DNA from: JABWCE01 sp964355045
GTDB lineage: Bacteria > Bacteroidota > Bacteroidia > NS11-12g > UBA9320
DNA length: 64,000 nucleotides
Assembly (NCBI GenBank): GCA_964355045.1
Contig: CAYHCM010000001.1
Span: 21,129-85,128 of the forward strand
Direction: 5' to 3'
The notes below the pieces were generated by a model that searched no databases, was not told the origin of the DNA, and saw nothing but the letters and a program-made list of their open reading frames with translations. Made by a program: the position numbers and the translations under genes. This document shows, piece after piece, positions 1 to 9,585 of the stretch; within the stretch, counting starts at the first letter, position 1; each line of letters begins with the position of its first letter.

Positions 1-113
1 TCCGAACCTGTTAATACTTCTATAATATCTACAATAGCAAAAAACCACTTTTCCTGTTTGGTATTCCAACTGCTACGAATTTGTTTACTCTCAAAAAGTT
101 TAATGTTACTCAT
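1..113 (-). CDS. Bro-N / phage-antirepressor-like protein, N-terminal fragment
   Basis: The reverse strand reads ATG at 113 and stays open to the window edge for about 37 codons (MSNIKLFESKQIRS..., then EKWFFAIVDIIEVLTGS). The KWFFAIVDIIEVLT block is typical of the N-terminal Bro-N domain found in phage antirepressors and in stand-alone chromosomal proteins of Bacteroidota. The family binds DNA; its role outside phages is poorly known. The gene runs off the left edge, so any C-terminal domain is unseen. No phage genes are visible next to it in this window. The assignment rests on one short block. Confidence 0.6.
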   Translation of the reverse strand, partial: MSNIKLFESKQIRSSWNTKQEKWFFAIVDIIEVLTGS

Positions 114-178
114 TGTACTATGGCTAAATAGTTTGCAAATTAAAAATAAAGAATGGTTACATTACTTTAAATTTTCCC

Positions 179-1696
179 TTAAAACTGAAAATAAATAAAA
201 GGCTGTACCTCGCTGCTGGCCACCTGATAGGCGGCAATTATGATAAATACAACGATTACAACCTTCAACACCAAAGGCATCATTGAAAATTTTCCTTCCA
301 AATTCAGTTTAAAGCGTTTTGGAATAAAATGAAGGAAGTAACCGATAAGTATAAAGCTGAACACTTTCCAATATGATTGTGCCTTTAGCATCGCATCAGG
401 CAATGAGAAATTATTAAAAATCCGGCCCAACATCATTTTTACGGAGGGTACATCATCGGCACGGAAATATATCCAACAAAAACACACAAAATGGAAGGTA
501 ACAAGACCTGCAATAAGGTTATACCATTTAGAGTTTTGTTTTCCTGCCCATGGCACATATTCCAACCAAGCCTTATGAATGGCCAAAGCCGCTCCGTGCA
601 AGGCACCCCATATGATAAATTTATTGGCAGCCCCATGCCACAAGCCTCCAAGCAACATAGTTATTAATAAATTTATATACGTCCTTATTTTTCCTCTTCG
701 GTTTCCACCCAATGAAATATAAAGATAATCTTTAAGCCATGTACTTAAAGAAATGTGCCATCTTCGCCAAAACTCGGTAATGGAAAGAGAAACATAAGGC
801 GAATTGAAATTGAGAGGTAATCGGAAACCGAGCAATAAAGAGATACCAATAGCCATATCACTATAGCCCGAAAAATCACAATATATTTGTATTGCGTATC
901 CATATACCGCCATCAGGTTATCAAATCCCGAATAGAGTTGAGGGTCATCAAACACCCTGTCCACAAAGTTGATACTGATGTAGTCAGAGATTACCGCTTT
1001 TTTTATTAAACCACCCATTATTAAAAATACGGCATGACCAAATTCTCGTTCGGTAAGGCTGAATTTTTTGGCTATTTGGGGTAGAAAATCAGCCGCTCTG
1101 ACAATAGGACCGGCTATGAGTTGAGGAAAATAGGTTACAAAAAAACCATAGTCCAAAATATTTTTGGCCGGCTCGATATGTTTGCGATACACATCAATGG
1201 TATAGCTAAGAGCCTGAAAGGTAAAAAATGAAATGCCAACAGGAAGTATTATTTTACTGATGTCGAAATCGGTACCGAACCAATTGTTGGATGCGATGTA
1301 AAAAATATTTTTAGGATGAAAATTGGTTTGAAATAAATCATTAATAATATCGGCAAAATAATTACTGTATTTGAAAAAAGCCAGCAATCCCAGATTAATG
1401 CTAATGCTGATTATTAAATATATTTTTCGATGAAGATTGTTGGATGACTTATGAATAGCCCTGGCTAAATAAAAATCATAAAATGCTGAAAGAATTAATA
1501 AAATAAAATACCATCCACCTGTGCGGTAGTAAAAAAACACCCCGAAGCAAATCAGGTATAGACTTCTTAAATTAAGCCGGTCGTGCAAAAAGGCATAAAC
1601 ACCATACATAATGGTGAAAATGAAAATAAACAAATACTGGCTGAACAACAGGGGTGATGTTTCAGAAAAAACAAATATTTCCCGGAGGGTTAGCAT
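179..1696 (-). CDS. MBOAT family O-acyltransferase (AlgI/DltB-like)
   Basis: Multi-pass membrane protein of about 505 residues counted from the ATG at 1696. Family signatures are present: a FQALSYTIDVYR block, the SITEFWRRWHISLSTWLKDY block, and LGGLWHG, whose His (about residue 354) is the invariant MBOAT residue. Members move acyl, usually acetyl, groups across the membrane to exported polysaccharides or teichoic acids. The gene before it in the same direction encodes an SGNH hydrolase-like protein, the usual partner that places or removes the acetyl group, and manC/kdsD genes stand upstream, so surface-polysaccharide O-acetylation is the likely role (inference). The start lies directly at the edge of an N run, so the true start could be inside the gap. 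A naive translation through the gap fuses this gene to its neighbour; they are separate genes. Confidence 0.88.
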   Translation of the reverse strand: MLTLREIFVFSETSPLLFSQYLFIFIFTIMYGVYAFLHDRLNLRSLYLICFGVFFYYRTGGWYFILLILSAFYDFYLARAIHKSSNNLHRKIYLIISISINLGLLAFFKYSNYFADIINDLFQTNFHPKNIFYIASNNWFGTDFDISKIILPVGISFFTFQALSYTIDVYRKHIEPAKNILDYGFFVTYFPQLIAGPIVRAADFLPQIAKKFSLTEREFGHAVFLIMGGLIKKAVISDYISINFVDRVFDDPQLYSGFDNLMAVYGYAIQIYCDFSGYSDMAIGISLLLGFRLPLNFNSPYVSLSITEFWRRWHISLSTWLKDYLYISLGGNRRGKIRTYINLLITMLLGGLWHGAANKFIIWGALHGAALAIHKAWLEYVPWAGKQNSKWYNLIAGLVTFHFVCFCWIYFRADDVPSVKMMLGRIFNNFSLPDAMLKAQSYWKVFSFILIGYFLHFIPKRFKLNLEGKFSMMPLVLKVVIVVFIIIAAYQVASSEVQPFIYFQF

Positions 1697-1796
1697 NNNN
1701 NNNNNNNNNNNNNNNNNNNNNNNNNNNNNNNNNNNNNNNNNNNNNNNNNNNNNNNNNNNNNNNNNNNNNNNNNNNNNNNNNNNNNNNNNNNNNNNN
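1697..1796. other. Assembly gap, true length unknown
   Basis: A run of 100 N. Unlike the other four N runs in this window, the sequences on its two sides do not match, so real sequence is missing. It removes the C-terminus of the SGNH gene, including its expected DxxH block, and perhaps the first codons of the MBOAT gene. Confidence 0.95.
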
Positions 1797-2917
1797 CCCA
1801 TAACAGCATTAAAATCCCAAACACCACAATTGTATTCTTCGGCTAACTCGTACAAAACGGTTCTATAACTATCATTATTATTATTGTGCGTTCCGTTTTT
1901 TAAATAAAAATCGCCCGGGGTAACCAATAAAATTGAAACACCCGGTTTGGAAGCGCGAATATTATCCAGCAAAGTTCGAAGATTATCTTTAATACAATAG
2001 CGACAATAGCGGCTTTCGGGCAAAAAATTATCATTGGTACCAAGGGAAACAATTACCAGGTCGGGTTCTAAAGCGCTTAGTTGCTTGGTGAACAAATTAC
2101 TTTTATTAAACGATTTGGTAAAAGCCCCGTTTAGGCCGATAGCATGATAAAGCACTCCGGGATTATTATTTTCAAGGCTCATTCCATAAAACTGAAAATG
2201 GTTTTGTGCCGGAAAAGATTTTGATAAATTAAGAATAACGCTGTCCTGTGGTTTATTAAAAAAAAACTGAGAATATCCATCCTCAGCCGGTTGCTCGTCA
2301 AAAAAGAAATCGGGGTCGGTACTATTCGAAAATACCGGTGAAAAACTTTCATCATCCGTTTTATAAAATAATTTTAAATTGGTATAGCTGTAATCGGTTT
2401 TTCCAATTCTATCAGGGTCAATAAGCATATAGGAATTGCTGTCGCGGGTTGAAATCATCAAACCGTTTAATCCAAGATTGCATCCATCGCCAGCCTGCAC
2501 AGCTTTACAATTGCTCCATCGGCCCCCAAATGAAACACTGTAATTTATAGGATTATTGGAATTGGCCATGCGAAAAGGAAATAAAAAACCGCGACCACCA
2601 TTCCCAAAAGTTTGCTGAAATAAAGAGCGGGTTTCATTGGTCAAATAATCGGCCTGAATATGTGAGTCGCCAATATGAACAATATTTATTTTACCCATAC
2701 GGGTTTTTATATAATGATCGAGGTGGTTAAAAAATGAAAAAAGAAATTTATCTGTACCATATCCTATGGTATTTTTTTTGTAATCAATGCAGGAGTAAAC
2801 TTCTTCAAAAATGCTCAAATGGTTGCGATTCGAAGAAAATGAGGTGAATAGAAACACCAGAACGATACTTGAAAATATCACCTTACTGCACTTAATAATA
2901 TTCAGCCAGGCACCCAA
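1797..2917 (-). CDS. SGNH/GDSL hydrolase-family protein, truncated by gap
   Basis: About 373 residues remain. After a hydrophobic N-terminal signal/anchor (about residues 13-28) come IVHIGDSHIQAD (GDSH at 83-86, the nucleophile block), the glycine block FGNGGRGFLFPF and VSLGTND (about 290-296, oxyanion block). The final DxxH block is not visible and should lie in the gap. Such proteins pair with MBOAT acyltransferases in acetylation of exported polysaccharide. The open frame starts at TTG 2917, directly after the manC stop; GTG at 2881, closer to the hydrophobic segment, is an alternative. It belongs to the kdsD-manC-SGNH-MBOAT run on the minus strand. Confidence 0.8.
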
Positions 2918-3997
2918 TTAATTATATTTTCCGTTGTATTTATCTTTTATATCAGAAACTATGAGTCGAACTTCCTGTTCATGTTCCATATTACAAATCA
3001 AAATGGCATCATTGCTTTCAACCACCATCAGGTTATTAACCCCTTGTAAAATAATAAGCCCTTTTGACGAGTTATAAACAAAACAATTTTGAGTATCGCG
3101 ATTTATAATGTTTTGGCCAATTATTACATTACCATCCTCTCCGACAGGCGCAATTTCCATAACCGAACGCCAGGTTCCCAAATCGCTCCATCCAAAGGTG
3201 GAAGGGATAACAAATACATTTTTTGCTTTTTCAATTATTCCATAATCAATGGATATAACCGAACAAAGCGGGTAACTGCGTGCAATATATTCTTCTTCCT
3301 GCGGGGTATAGTAAAATTTTTTTCCTGCCTTAAAAAGTTCATGTATTTCGGGTAAATATTTTTCAAATGCATCAATCCAGGCTTTGGCACTACTTAAAAA
3401 AATACCTGCATTCCACAAAAAATCGCCGCTTTGAATAAAAGTTTCCGCTATTTCCAGGGTGGGTTTTTCGGTAAAGGTTTTTACTTTAAAAATATTTTCC
3501 TCTATTTTATCGGTATAATATTGAATATATCCATAGCCCGTATCGGGTCGCGAAGGATTTATGCCTAAAGTAATAATAGCATCATGAGTAGTTACAAAAT
3601 CAATACCTTCTTTTATTTTATTTAAAAAAGTGGTTTCATCTGAAATAAGATGGTCGGAAGGAAGTATGGCGATATTGGCATTGGGGTATTTCGTAAAAAT
3701 TTTATAAACGGAATAAGCAATGCAAGGCGCCGTATTTTTAAGAGCCGGTTCAAGCAAAATATTGCACGTAATTATTTCAGGCAATTGCTCTTTTACCAAT
3801 TCAAAATAATCCTCGTTTGTTACTACATATATTTTATCATTATCAAATAAATGACTTAATCGGTCGTATGTCATTTGGATCAAGGTTTTGCCGGTGCCCA
3901 ATATATCAAGAAATTGTTTGGGATTATTGGTGCGGCTTATAGGCCAAAACCGGCTTCCAATGCCGCCGGCCATTATTACTGCAAAATTTTCACTCAT
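2918..3997 (-). CDS. manC: Mannose-1-phosphate guanylyltransferase
   Basis: 359 residues. The N-terminus carries the nucleotidyltransferase signature AGGIGSRFWPISR (residues 10-22) followed by PKQF (26-29). FTEKP (about 173) and LWNAGIF in the middle are also characteristic of GDP-mannose pyrophosphorylases. It makes GDP-mannose from mannose-1-phosphate and GTP in the cytoplasm, feeding mannose, fucose or related sugars into polysaccharide. Its length fits the catalytic domain alone; the C-terminal isomerase domain of bifunctional ManC/AlgA enzymes is absent. It sits 8 nt after the KdsD-like gene and touches the SGNH gene, so one transcript is likely. Confidence 0.92.
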   Translation of the reverse strand: MSENFAVIMAGGIGSRFWPISRTNNPKQFLDILGTGKTLIQMTYDRLSHLFDNDKIYVVTNEDYFELVKEQLPEIITCNILLEPALKNTAPCIAYSVYKIFTKYPNANIAILPSDHLISDETTFLNKIKEGIDFVTTHDAIITLGINPSRPDTGYGYIQYYTDKIEENIFKVKTFTEKPTLEIAETFIQSGDFLWNAGIFLSSAKAWIDAFEKYLPEIHELFKAGKKFYYTPQEEEYIARSYPLCSVISIDYGIIEKAKNVFVIPSTFGWSDLGTWRSVMEIAPVGEDGNVIIGQNIINRDTQNCFVYNSSKGLIILQGVNNLMVVESNDAILICNMEHEQEVRLIVSDIKDKYNGKYN

Positions 3998-4005
3998 CGT
4001 AGTTT

Positions 4006-5031
4006 TTAACTTATTCCTTCTTTATTTAAATCATGAAAATGAACAATACCTGCGTATTTATCATTTTCAGTTACCAATATCTGGGTAATCTTGCGCTCAT
4101 TCATTAATGTAGCCGCTTCTATAGCCATACATCCTTCATCTAATCGGGTAGGATTATGACTCATAATATCTTTCGCTTTCAAATTAGCTATAGTATCATA
4201 TTTTTCAAGCATTCTTCGTATATCTCCATCGGTAATAATTCCGGCTATCAATCCATTCACTCCTATTACAGCAGTAGCTCCCATCCGCCCCTTGGTTATT
4301 TCTACTATCACTTTTTTTAAATCATCTTCGGTAGTAACCTCCGGTTTTGGGTTTGTAAAAATAAAATCTTTAAGGGTAAGATACAATTGTTTACCCAAAG
4401 CTCCACCCGGATGATACCGTGCAAAATCGTCGGATGTAAAATTTCGGGCGTTCAGCAGGCAAACTGCAAGGGCATCGCCCATCACTAATTGCGCGGTTGT
4501 GCTCGATGTTGGGGCAAGATTATTGGGGCATGCTTCTTTTTCTACGGTAGTGTTGATAACAAAATCACTTTGCTTTGCAAGATATGAACTCATATTTCCA
4601 ACCATGCCTATCAATAAATTCCCTCCTTTTTTTAATAATGGTACTAAATTTTTTATTTCAGGCGTTTCTCCGCTTTTCGAAATACATAAAACAATATCCA
4701 CACTTTGTATCATTCCCAAATCGCCGTGTATGGCATCGGCAGCGTGCATAAAAAGTGATGGCGTTCCGGTGCTGTTAAGGGTTGCCACAATTTTGTTGGC
4801 TATAATAGCACTCTTCCCAATACCGGTTACAACCACTCTTCCTTTAGAATTTAGTATGTGATTTACCGATTCGGCAAAATCATTGTCAATAAAATTAATC
4901 AGATTTTTAATAGATTCTACCTCTATCTGTAAGGTTTTTACACCATTTTGTTTTATTTCGCGGAACTTTTGCAAAAAGCTATAAATTTGGGCTGCAAAAA
5001 TAAATATAATGCTTGCAACTTTGGTAATCAA
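4006..5031 (-). CDS. kdsD: KpsF/GutQ-type sugar-phosphate isomerase (arabinose-5-phosphate isomerase)
   Basis: SIS domain (about residues 50-200, with GIGKSAIIANKI at 70-81, STGTPSLFMHAADAIHGDLG and SKSGETPE) followed by two CBS domains (about 220-341). This is the architecture of arabinose-5-phosphate isomerase, which turns ribulose-5-phosphate into arabinose-5-phosphate for Kdo synthesis. The reading frame opens with TTG at 5031 and has no ATG near the N-terminus. A TAnnTTTG promoter-like box (TATTTTTG, 4995-5002) falls inside the first codons, so initiation may be at a later TTG (4974), nearer the usual family length of about 320. It heads the polysaccharide cluster and is divergent from recQ. 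Confidence 0.88.
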   Translation of the reverse strand: MITKVASIIFIFAAQIYSFLQKFREIKQNGVKTLQIEVESIKNLINFIDNDFAESVNHILNSKGRVVVTGIGKSAIIANKIVATLNSTGTPSLFMHAADAIHGDLGMIQSVDIVLCISKSGETPEIKNLVPLLKKGGNLLIGMVGNMSSYLAKQSDFVINTTVEKEACPNNLAPTSSTTAQLVMGDALAVCLLNARNFTSDDFARYHPGGALGKQLYLTLKDFIFTNPKPEVTTEDDLKKVIVEITKGRMGATAVIGVNGLIAGIITDGDIRRMLEKYDTIANLKAKDIMSHNPTRLDEGCMAIEAATLMNERKITQILVTENDKYAGIVHFHDLNKEGIS

Positions 5032-5080
5032 AATATTAATTTAGTAGCATTAAAAAAATAGAGAAAAAGAGAAGGAAAAT

Positions 5081-7273
5081 ATGAATGTTGAAGTGTTGGA
5101 TTTAAAAGAGAAATTAAAAGAGTTTTTCGGGTTTGATAGTTTTAAAGGCAATCAGGAAAAAGTAATTGAGTCAATCATGAAGGGCGAAGATTGTTTTGTG
5201 ATAATGCCTACCGGAGCGGGAAAATCGTTATGTTATCAATTGCCTGCATTAATGCAGGAAGGTACAGCCATTATTATTTCACCGCTTATTGCGCTCATGA
5301 AAAATCAGGTGGATTTGATTCGTGGATTCGGAGATAATGATGCGGTAGCGCATTTTCTAAATTCATCGTTAACCAAAACTGATTCGATGAAAGTAAAGGC
5401 AGATGTGACCTCCGGCAAAACAAAATTGCTGTATGTAGCACCCGAAACTTTGAAAAAAGATGAAACTGTAGAATTTCTGCGTTCCATTAAAGTATCGTTT
5501 GTAGCGGTGGACGAAGCCCATTGCATTTCAGAATGGGGTCATGATTTCAGGCCTGAATACAGAAGGATTAAACAAATAATAAAATCAATTGACGATGTGC
5601 CGATTGTAGCCTTAACTGCTACTGCTACGCCAAAAGTTCAATCAGATATTCAGAAAAATCTGGGTATGAATGAAGCAATCGTTTATAAATCGTCGTTCAA
5701 CAGGGGAAACCTTTATTACGAAGTTAGAGAAAAAGGAAAAAAAGATGTTACACTTAAAAATATGCTCGGCATTATTAATGCCCGCCGGGGAAAATCAATA
5801 ATTATTTATTGCCTTAGCCGCAAAAAGGTGGAGGAGATAGCTTCGATATTAGTGGCTAACGGTATAAAAGCTTTGCCGTATCATGCAGGATTAGATGCTA
5901 AAACACGCGTATTTAATCAGGATTCGTTTTTAATGGAGGATGTAGATGTGATAGTAGCCACCATTGCATTTGGTATGGGAATAGATAAGCCGGATGTGCG
6001 ATGTGTAATACATTATGATGTTCCAAAATCATTGGAAGGATACTATCAGGAAACCGGAAGATCGGGTAGGGACGGGATGGACGGGGATTGTATTTTATTT
6101 TATAATCCGGCCGATACCGAAAAATTGGAAAAATTTATGAAAGATAAGCCGGTGGCCGAAAGGGAGATTGGTTCACAGCTTATTTTTGAAATGTCGAGCT
6201 TTGCCGAATCATCGCAATGCCGGCGAAAAATACTATTACATTATTTTGGGGAAAATTTTGATGATGAAAATTGCAACAAAATGTGTGATAATTGCAGACA
6301 CCCAAAAACTATGCACGACGTTACACAAGAACTTAGCGACGTTCTGGAAGCTGTAAAGGAAACAGCCGGAAAAGTGAACCAGGAACACATTATTGAATTA
6401 ATCAGAGGTGAAAAATCTGATGAGGTAAAAGCCTACCGACATGATAAGTTGGAAACTTTTGGGGTCGGAAGTGAAAAAGATGCCAACTTTTGGAAAAGTG
6501 TGGTTAGGCTTGCACTGCTCGAAAACTATATTCAAAAGAATATTGAAAACTATGGTTTATTAAGCATTACTGAAGAAGGCGAAAAATTCCTTAAACACCC
6601 AAAAATTCATAAATTAGCTGTTGATCAGGAATTTGAAAAAGTTTCGGATGAAGACTATGAGCAGTTTCAAATTGAAAATGTGTATGACGAAGAACTTTTT
6701 GCAGCACTTAAGGAACTTCAAAAACAAGTAGCCAAAGCTGAAAACCTTCCACCTTATGTTATTTTTCAGGAAACAGCATTGGAAGAAATGGCAACCAAAT
6801 ACCCTATTACCATGGAGGAATTTGAAAACATTCAAGGTGTTGGAAAAAACAAAGCCAAAAAGTTTGGAGCGCCCTTCGTAGCACTTATCGCCACGTATGT
6901 AGAGGAGAATGAAATTGAACGACCTCAGGACATGGTGCTTAAAACAGTGGCCAACAAATCAGGTAAAAAAATTCAAATAATTCAAAATATTGATAAAAAA
7001 GCCGACCTTGAAGATCTCTGTATTTCTTTGGGTATGAGTTTTGATGAATTATTAAATGAATTAGAAAATATAGTTTATACGGGGACCAAAATAAATATCA
7101 AATATTTTATTGATGAACTGATGGACGAAGCTACTCAAAAGGATATTTATGAACACTTCAGAAAATCGCAAGTGGATGATGTGGATGCAGCGGTAATGGC
7201 ATTTGATGGAGATTTTACCCATGAAGAACTTGGTTTGATGCGGATTCAGTTTATTTCGGATGTGGCTAATTAA
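5081..7273 (+). CDS. recQ: ATP-dependent DNA helicase RecQ
   Basis: 730 residues. Superfamily 2 helicase with Walker A TGAGKS (44-49), DEAH (144-147), LTATAT motif III, and motif VI with QETGRSGRDG. The RecQ-Ct zinc site is formed by CRRKILLHYFG...CNKMCDNC (about 379-405), followed by a winged-helix region and an HRDC domain (about 530-610, containing IQGVGKNKAKKFG). A further 110-residue C-terminal tail is seen in Bacteroidota RecQ. It unwinds DNA 3'-5' in recombination and fork repair. The ATG at 5081 is preceded by a purine-rich GAGAAGGAAAAT stretch that may act as ribosome binding site. Confidence 0.95.
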   Translation: MNVEVLDLKEKLKEFFGFDSFKGNQEKVIESIMKGEDCFVIMPTGAGKSLCYQLPALMQEGTAIIISPLIALMKNQVDLIRGFGDNDAVAHFLNSSLTKTDSMKVKADVTSGKTKLLYVAPETLKKDETVEFLRSIKVSFVAVDEAHCISEWGHDFRPEYRRIKQIIKSIDDVPIVALTATATPKVQSDIQKNLGMNEAIVYKSSFNRGNLYYEVREKGKKDVTLKNMLGIINARRGKSIIIYCLSRKKVEEIASILVANGIKALPYHAGLDAKTRVFNQDSFLMEDVDVIVATIAFGMGIDKPDVRCVIHYDVPKSLEGYYQETGRSGRDGMDGDCILFYNPADTEKLEKFMKDKPVAEREIGSQLIFEMSSFAESSQCRRKILLHYFGENFDDENCNKMCDNCRHPKTMHDVTQELSDVLEAVKETAGKVNQEHIIELIRGEKSDEVKAYRHDKLETFGVGSEKDANFWKSVVRLALLENYIQKNIENYGLLSITEEGEKFLKHPKIHKLAVDQEFEKVSDEDYEQFQIENVYDEELFAALKELQKQVAKAENLPPYVIFQETALEEMATKYPITMEEFENIQGVGKNKAKKFGAPFVALIATYVEENEIERPQDMVLKTVANKSGKKIQIIQNIDKKADLEDLCISLGMSFDELLNELENIVYTGTKINIKYFIDELMDEATQKDIYEHFRKSQVDDVDAAVMAFDGDFTHEELGLMRIQFISDVAN

Positions 7274-7274
7274 G

Positions 7275-7373
7275 TTCTGAGTTCTATGTTCTGAGTTCTA
7301 TGTTAATTGCAGAAATGGACATTGAAAATTGAGTATTGAATATTAACCTATCGGTTGGTGTCCCCACCAACTG
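7275..7373. repeat. Intergenic word repeats and a palindrome copy
   Basis: Three unrelated repeat words follow recQ. Two copies of TTCTGAGTTCTATG start at 7275; the same word family recurs at 58640-58690 and 59036-59070. Then comes ATTGAAAATTGAGTATTGAA (7321-7340), shared with 27653-27690. Last is an imperfect palindrome CGGTTGGTG-TCC-CCACCAACTG (7352-7373), a diverged copy of the element at 13451-13469. None looks coding. Confidence 0.7.
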
Positions 7374-7451
7374 AAATTGATAGATTGCCTTTATCTAATT
7401 CCTCGCCAAATATTTATGCCACCCTAATAAAAATCTCATATCTGATAATCT

Positions 7452-8732
7452 ATGATTAATTTCGTTGAAGAACTAAAGTGGCGGCTCATGCTGCACGATA
7501 TAATGCCCGGCACCGAAGAATTGCTAACCAAGCAATTGGTTACCGGATATATAGGATTTGATCCAACCGCAGATTCTTTAGGAGTTGGAAATTTAGTACA
7601 AGTAATGATGCTTTTACATTTTCAGCGAGCAGGCCATAAACCTATAGCCTTAATAGGCGGAGCTACCGGAATGGTAGGCGACCCCAGTGGTAAAAGTGCC
7701 GAAAGAAATCTTTTGGATGAAGAAACCCTTAACTATAATTTGGCCCGCCAAAAAGCGCAGCTTGAAAAATTCCTTGATTTTGATTGCGGGGTAAATTCTG
7801 CCGAAATCGTGAATAATTACGATTGGTTTAAAGATTTAAGTTTCCTTGATTTTATACGCGATGTAGGAAAGCATATTTCTATAAATTACATGCTGGCCAA
7901 GGATTCGGTAAAAAGCCGTCTGGATAGCGGGATGTCGTTTACCGAATTCAGTTACCAATTGGTGCAGGGGTATGATTTTTATTATTTATATAAAAATAAA
8001 AATGTCCTTCTTCAAATGGGCGGCAGCGACCAATGGGGGAATATAGTAACCGGTACCGAACTAATCCGCCGCAAAAGTCAAGATGAGGCGTTTGCCATTA
8101 CCACCCCTTTAATAAAAAAAGCCGATGGCACCAAGTTTGGTAAAACCGAAGGAGGCAATATTTGGTTGGATGCCAAACGCACTTCGCCATATAAGTTTTA
8201 CCAGTTTTGGTTAAATACCGCCGATGAAGATGTGAAAAATTATATCCGGATTTTCACCCTTTTAAGTAAAGCAGAAATAGAAACTATGGAAGCTGAGCAT
8301 GACGAAGCACCACATTTAAGATTACTGCAAAAAGCCGTAGCCAAAGATATTACCATCCGGGTTCATTCCGAAGATGATTATCTTAAAGCGGTGGAAGCCT
8401 CTGAAATATTGTTTGGAAAAGCCACTTCTGATGCTTTTAAATTTATTGACGAACAAACCCTTTTGGATGTGTTTGAAGGTGTGCCGCAATCCATTATTTC
8501 AAAATCAGAACTGGATCAAGGAATAAATATAGTAGAACTTTTGGCTGATAAAACAGGAGTATTCCCTTCCCGTGGCCAAGCCCGTGAATTAATTAAAGCA
8601 GGGGGTGTCGGTATAAATAAAGAAAAAGTAACTGATGCTGAATCTTTTATTACCTCGAACCATCTCATTGGAGGAAAATATATAATTGCCCATAAGGGGA
8701 AGAAAAATTATTGGTTAATAATTTCAGAATAA
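7452..8732 (+). CDS. tyrS: Tyrosyl-tRNA synthetase
   Basis: 426 residues, full length for bacterial TyrRS. YIGFDPTADSL, GGATGMVGDPSGKSAER, QGYDF, QMGGSDQWGN and the KMSKS-equivalent KFGKT (228-232) are present, and an S4 RNA-binding domain closes the protein (about 360-426, PSRGQARELIKAGGV). It charges tRNA-Tyr. Oddly, the HIGH signature reads GVGN (44-47), with both histidines changed; Asn at the last place occurs in other TyrRS, Gly at the first is less usual. The rest of the active site looks intact, so I take it to be functional. No second tyrS is visible here. Confidence 0.94.
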   Translation: MINFVEELKWRLMLHDIMPGTEELLTKQLVTGYIGFDPTADSLGVGNLVQVMMLLHFQRAGHKPIALIGGATGMVGDPSGKSAERNLLDEETLNYNLARQKAQLEKFLDFDCGVNSAEIVNNYDWFKDLSFLDFIRDVGKHISINYMLAKDSVKSRLDSGMSFTEFSYQLVQGYDFYYLYKNKNVLLQMGGSDQWGNIVTGTELIRRKSQDEAFAITTPLIKKADGTKFGKTEGGNIWLDAKRTSPYKFYQFWLNTADEDVKNYIRIFTLLSKAEIETMEAEHDEAPHLRLLQKAVAKDITIRVHSEDDYLKAVEASEILFGKATSDAFKFIDEQTLLDVFEGVPQSIISKSELDQGINIVELLADKTGVFPSRGQARELIKAGGVGINKEKVTDAESFITSNHLIGGKYIIAHKGKKNYWLIISE

Positions 8733-8819
8733 AGCGCTTTAATAATTCCTCAAACTAAGTAATTGCAATTAAAAATAAATATCTTAAATTTACCACTTAA
8801 ACAACTAATAGAAAAAACG

Positions 8820-9371
8820 ATGAAAAAAAAATTATCAATTATTACCATAGTAGCGCTTTTCGCTACCTTTGGTCTAAACTCGTGTGACAAGTTGAAAGAA
8901 AAACTCTTTCAGGCATTTATTACCAATTCTGCAGATGTTGATTTCACCATTAACATTGTGACTACAACAGACACAAAAATAGAAATTGGTCTCTTATCTC
9001 AAAAACTTAATCTGGACAGTATTATTAAAAAAGAAACCGATAATGCTTTTAGTTTGGATGATATCACATCAATAAATATGGAAGAAGCTAAAATCACCAT
9101 ATTGAACCCTGATGCTACTAATAATTTCGCAAACTTTCAGGAAGGATGGATTGAGTTTAATACCAATGTAAACACCACCCCCATTTTAGTGGCAACCGGA
9201 TTAAACCCGGATGTTTATGCCGAAACCTGGTTATTGCCTGTAGATAAAAGTATAAACCTTAAAGAGTATCTTAAAGGAACTTTTCTTGCTTACGTAGTTT
9301 CTGCCAAAGCCCGGAGGGTAACAACCAAGCCTTTAAATTGCAATTTGGCCATTAAGTTCAAGGTTAATTAA
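8820..9371 (+). CDS. Small secreted lipoprotein, unknown function
   Basis: 183 residues from ATG 8820. The start is chosen because MKKKLSIITIVALFATFGLNSC is a complete lipoprotein signal with Cys at the cleavage site; a longer frame from TTG 8763 lacks this logic. The mature part is Thr/Asn-rich with alternating strands and no recognised catalytic motif, and the lysine-rich stretch after Cys suggests a surface or periplasmic beta-sandwich. A strong intrinsic terminator follows 20 nt later, so it is transcribed alone or with tyrS. Confidence 0.75.
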   Translation: MKKKLSIITIVALFATFGLNSCDKLKEKLFQAFITNSADVDFTINIVTTTDTKIEIGLLSQKLNLDSIIKKETDNAFSLDDITSINMEEAKITILNPDATNNFANFQEGWIEFNTNVNTTPILVATGLNPDVYAETWLLPVDKSINLKEYLKGTFLAYVVSAKARRVTTKPLNCNLAIKFKVN

Positions 9372-9391
9372 ACTTTCAAAATAATTAAGTT

Positions 9392-9425
9392 AAAAAAGGT
9401 CATTTATATAAATGGCCTTTTTTTT
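9392..9425 (+). terminator. Rho-independent terminator
   Basis: Stem AAAAAAGGTCATTTA paired with TAAATGGCCTTTTTT (one G-T pair), followed by a T run. It closes the preceding lipoprotein gene. Confidence 0.85.
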
Positions 9426-9585
9426 ATTTTCAGATATTCTGACCATCAAAATAAAAATCTTGATATTTGAATCAATATTTTATCTTCGGCAGAATTCTCC
9501 AAACCATATCAAGTTTTTTAGAAAGTATTTTTTGTATTTACATACCTTGCAAGTCAAATTTTAATAACCATTTAAATTACTAAAG

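Noticed and set aside
1..113. Prophage at the left edge
   Set aside because: Only one Bro-N fragment; polysaccharide genes follow at once and no phage structural gene is seen.
179..2917. 912-residue SGNH-MBOAT fusion protein
   Set aside because: Frame continuity depends on an N run of arbitrary length; each half has its own start or expected end.
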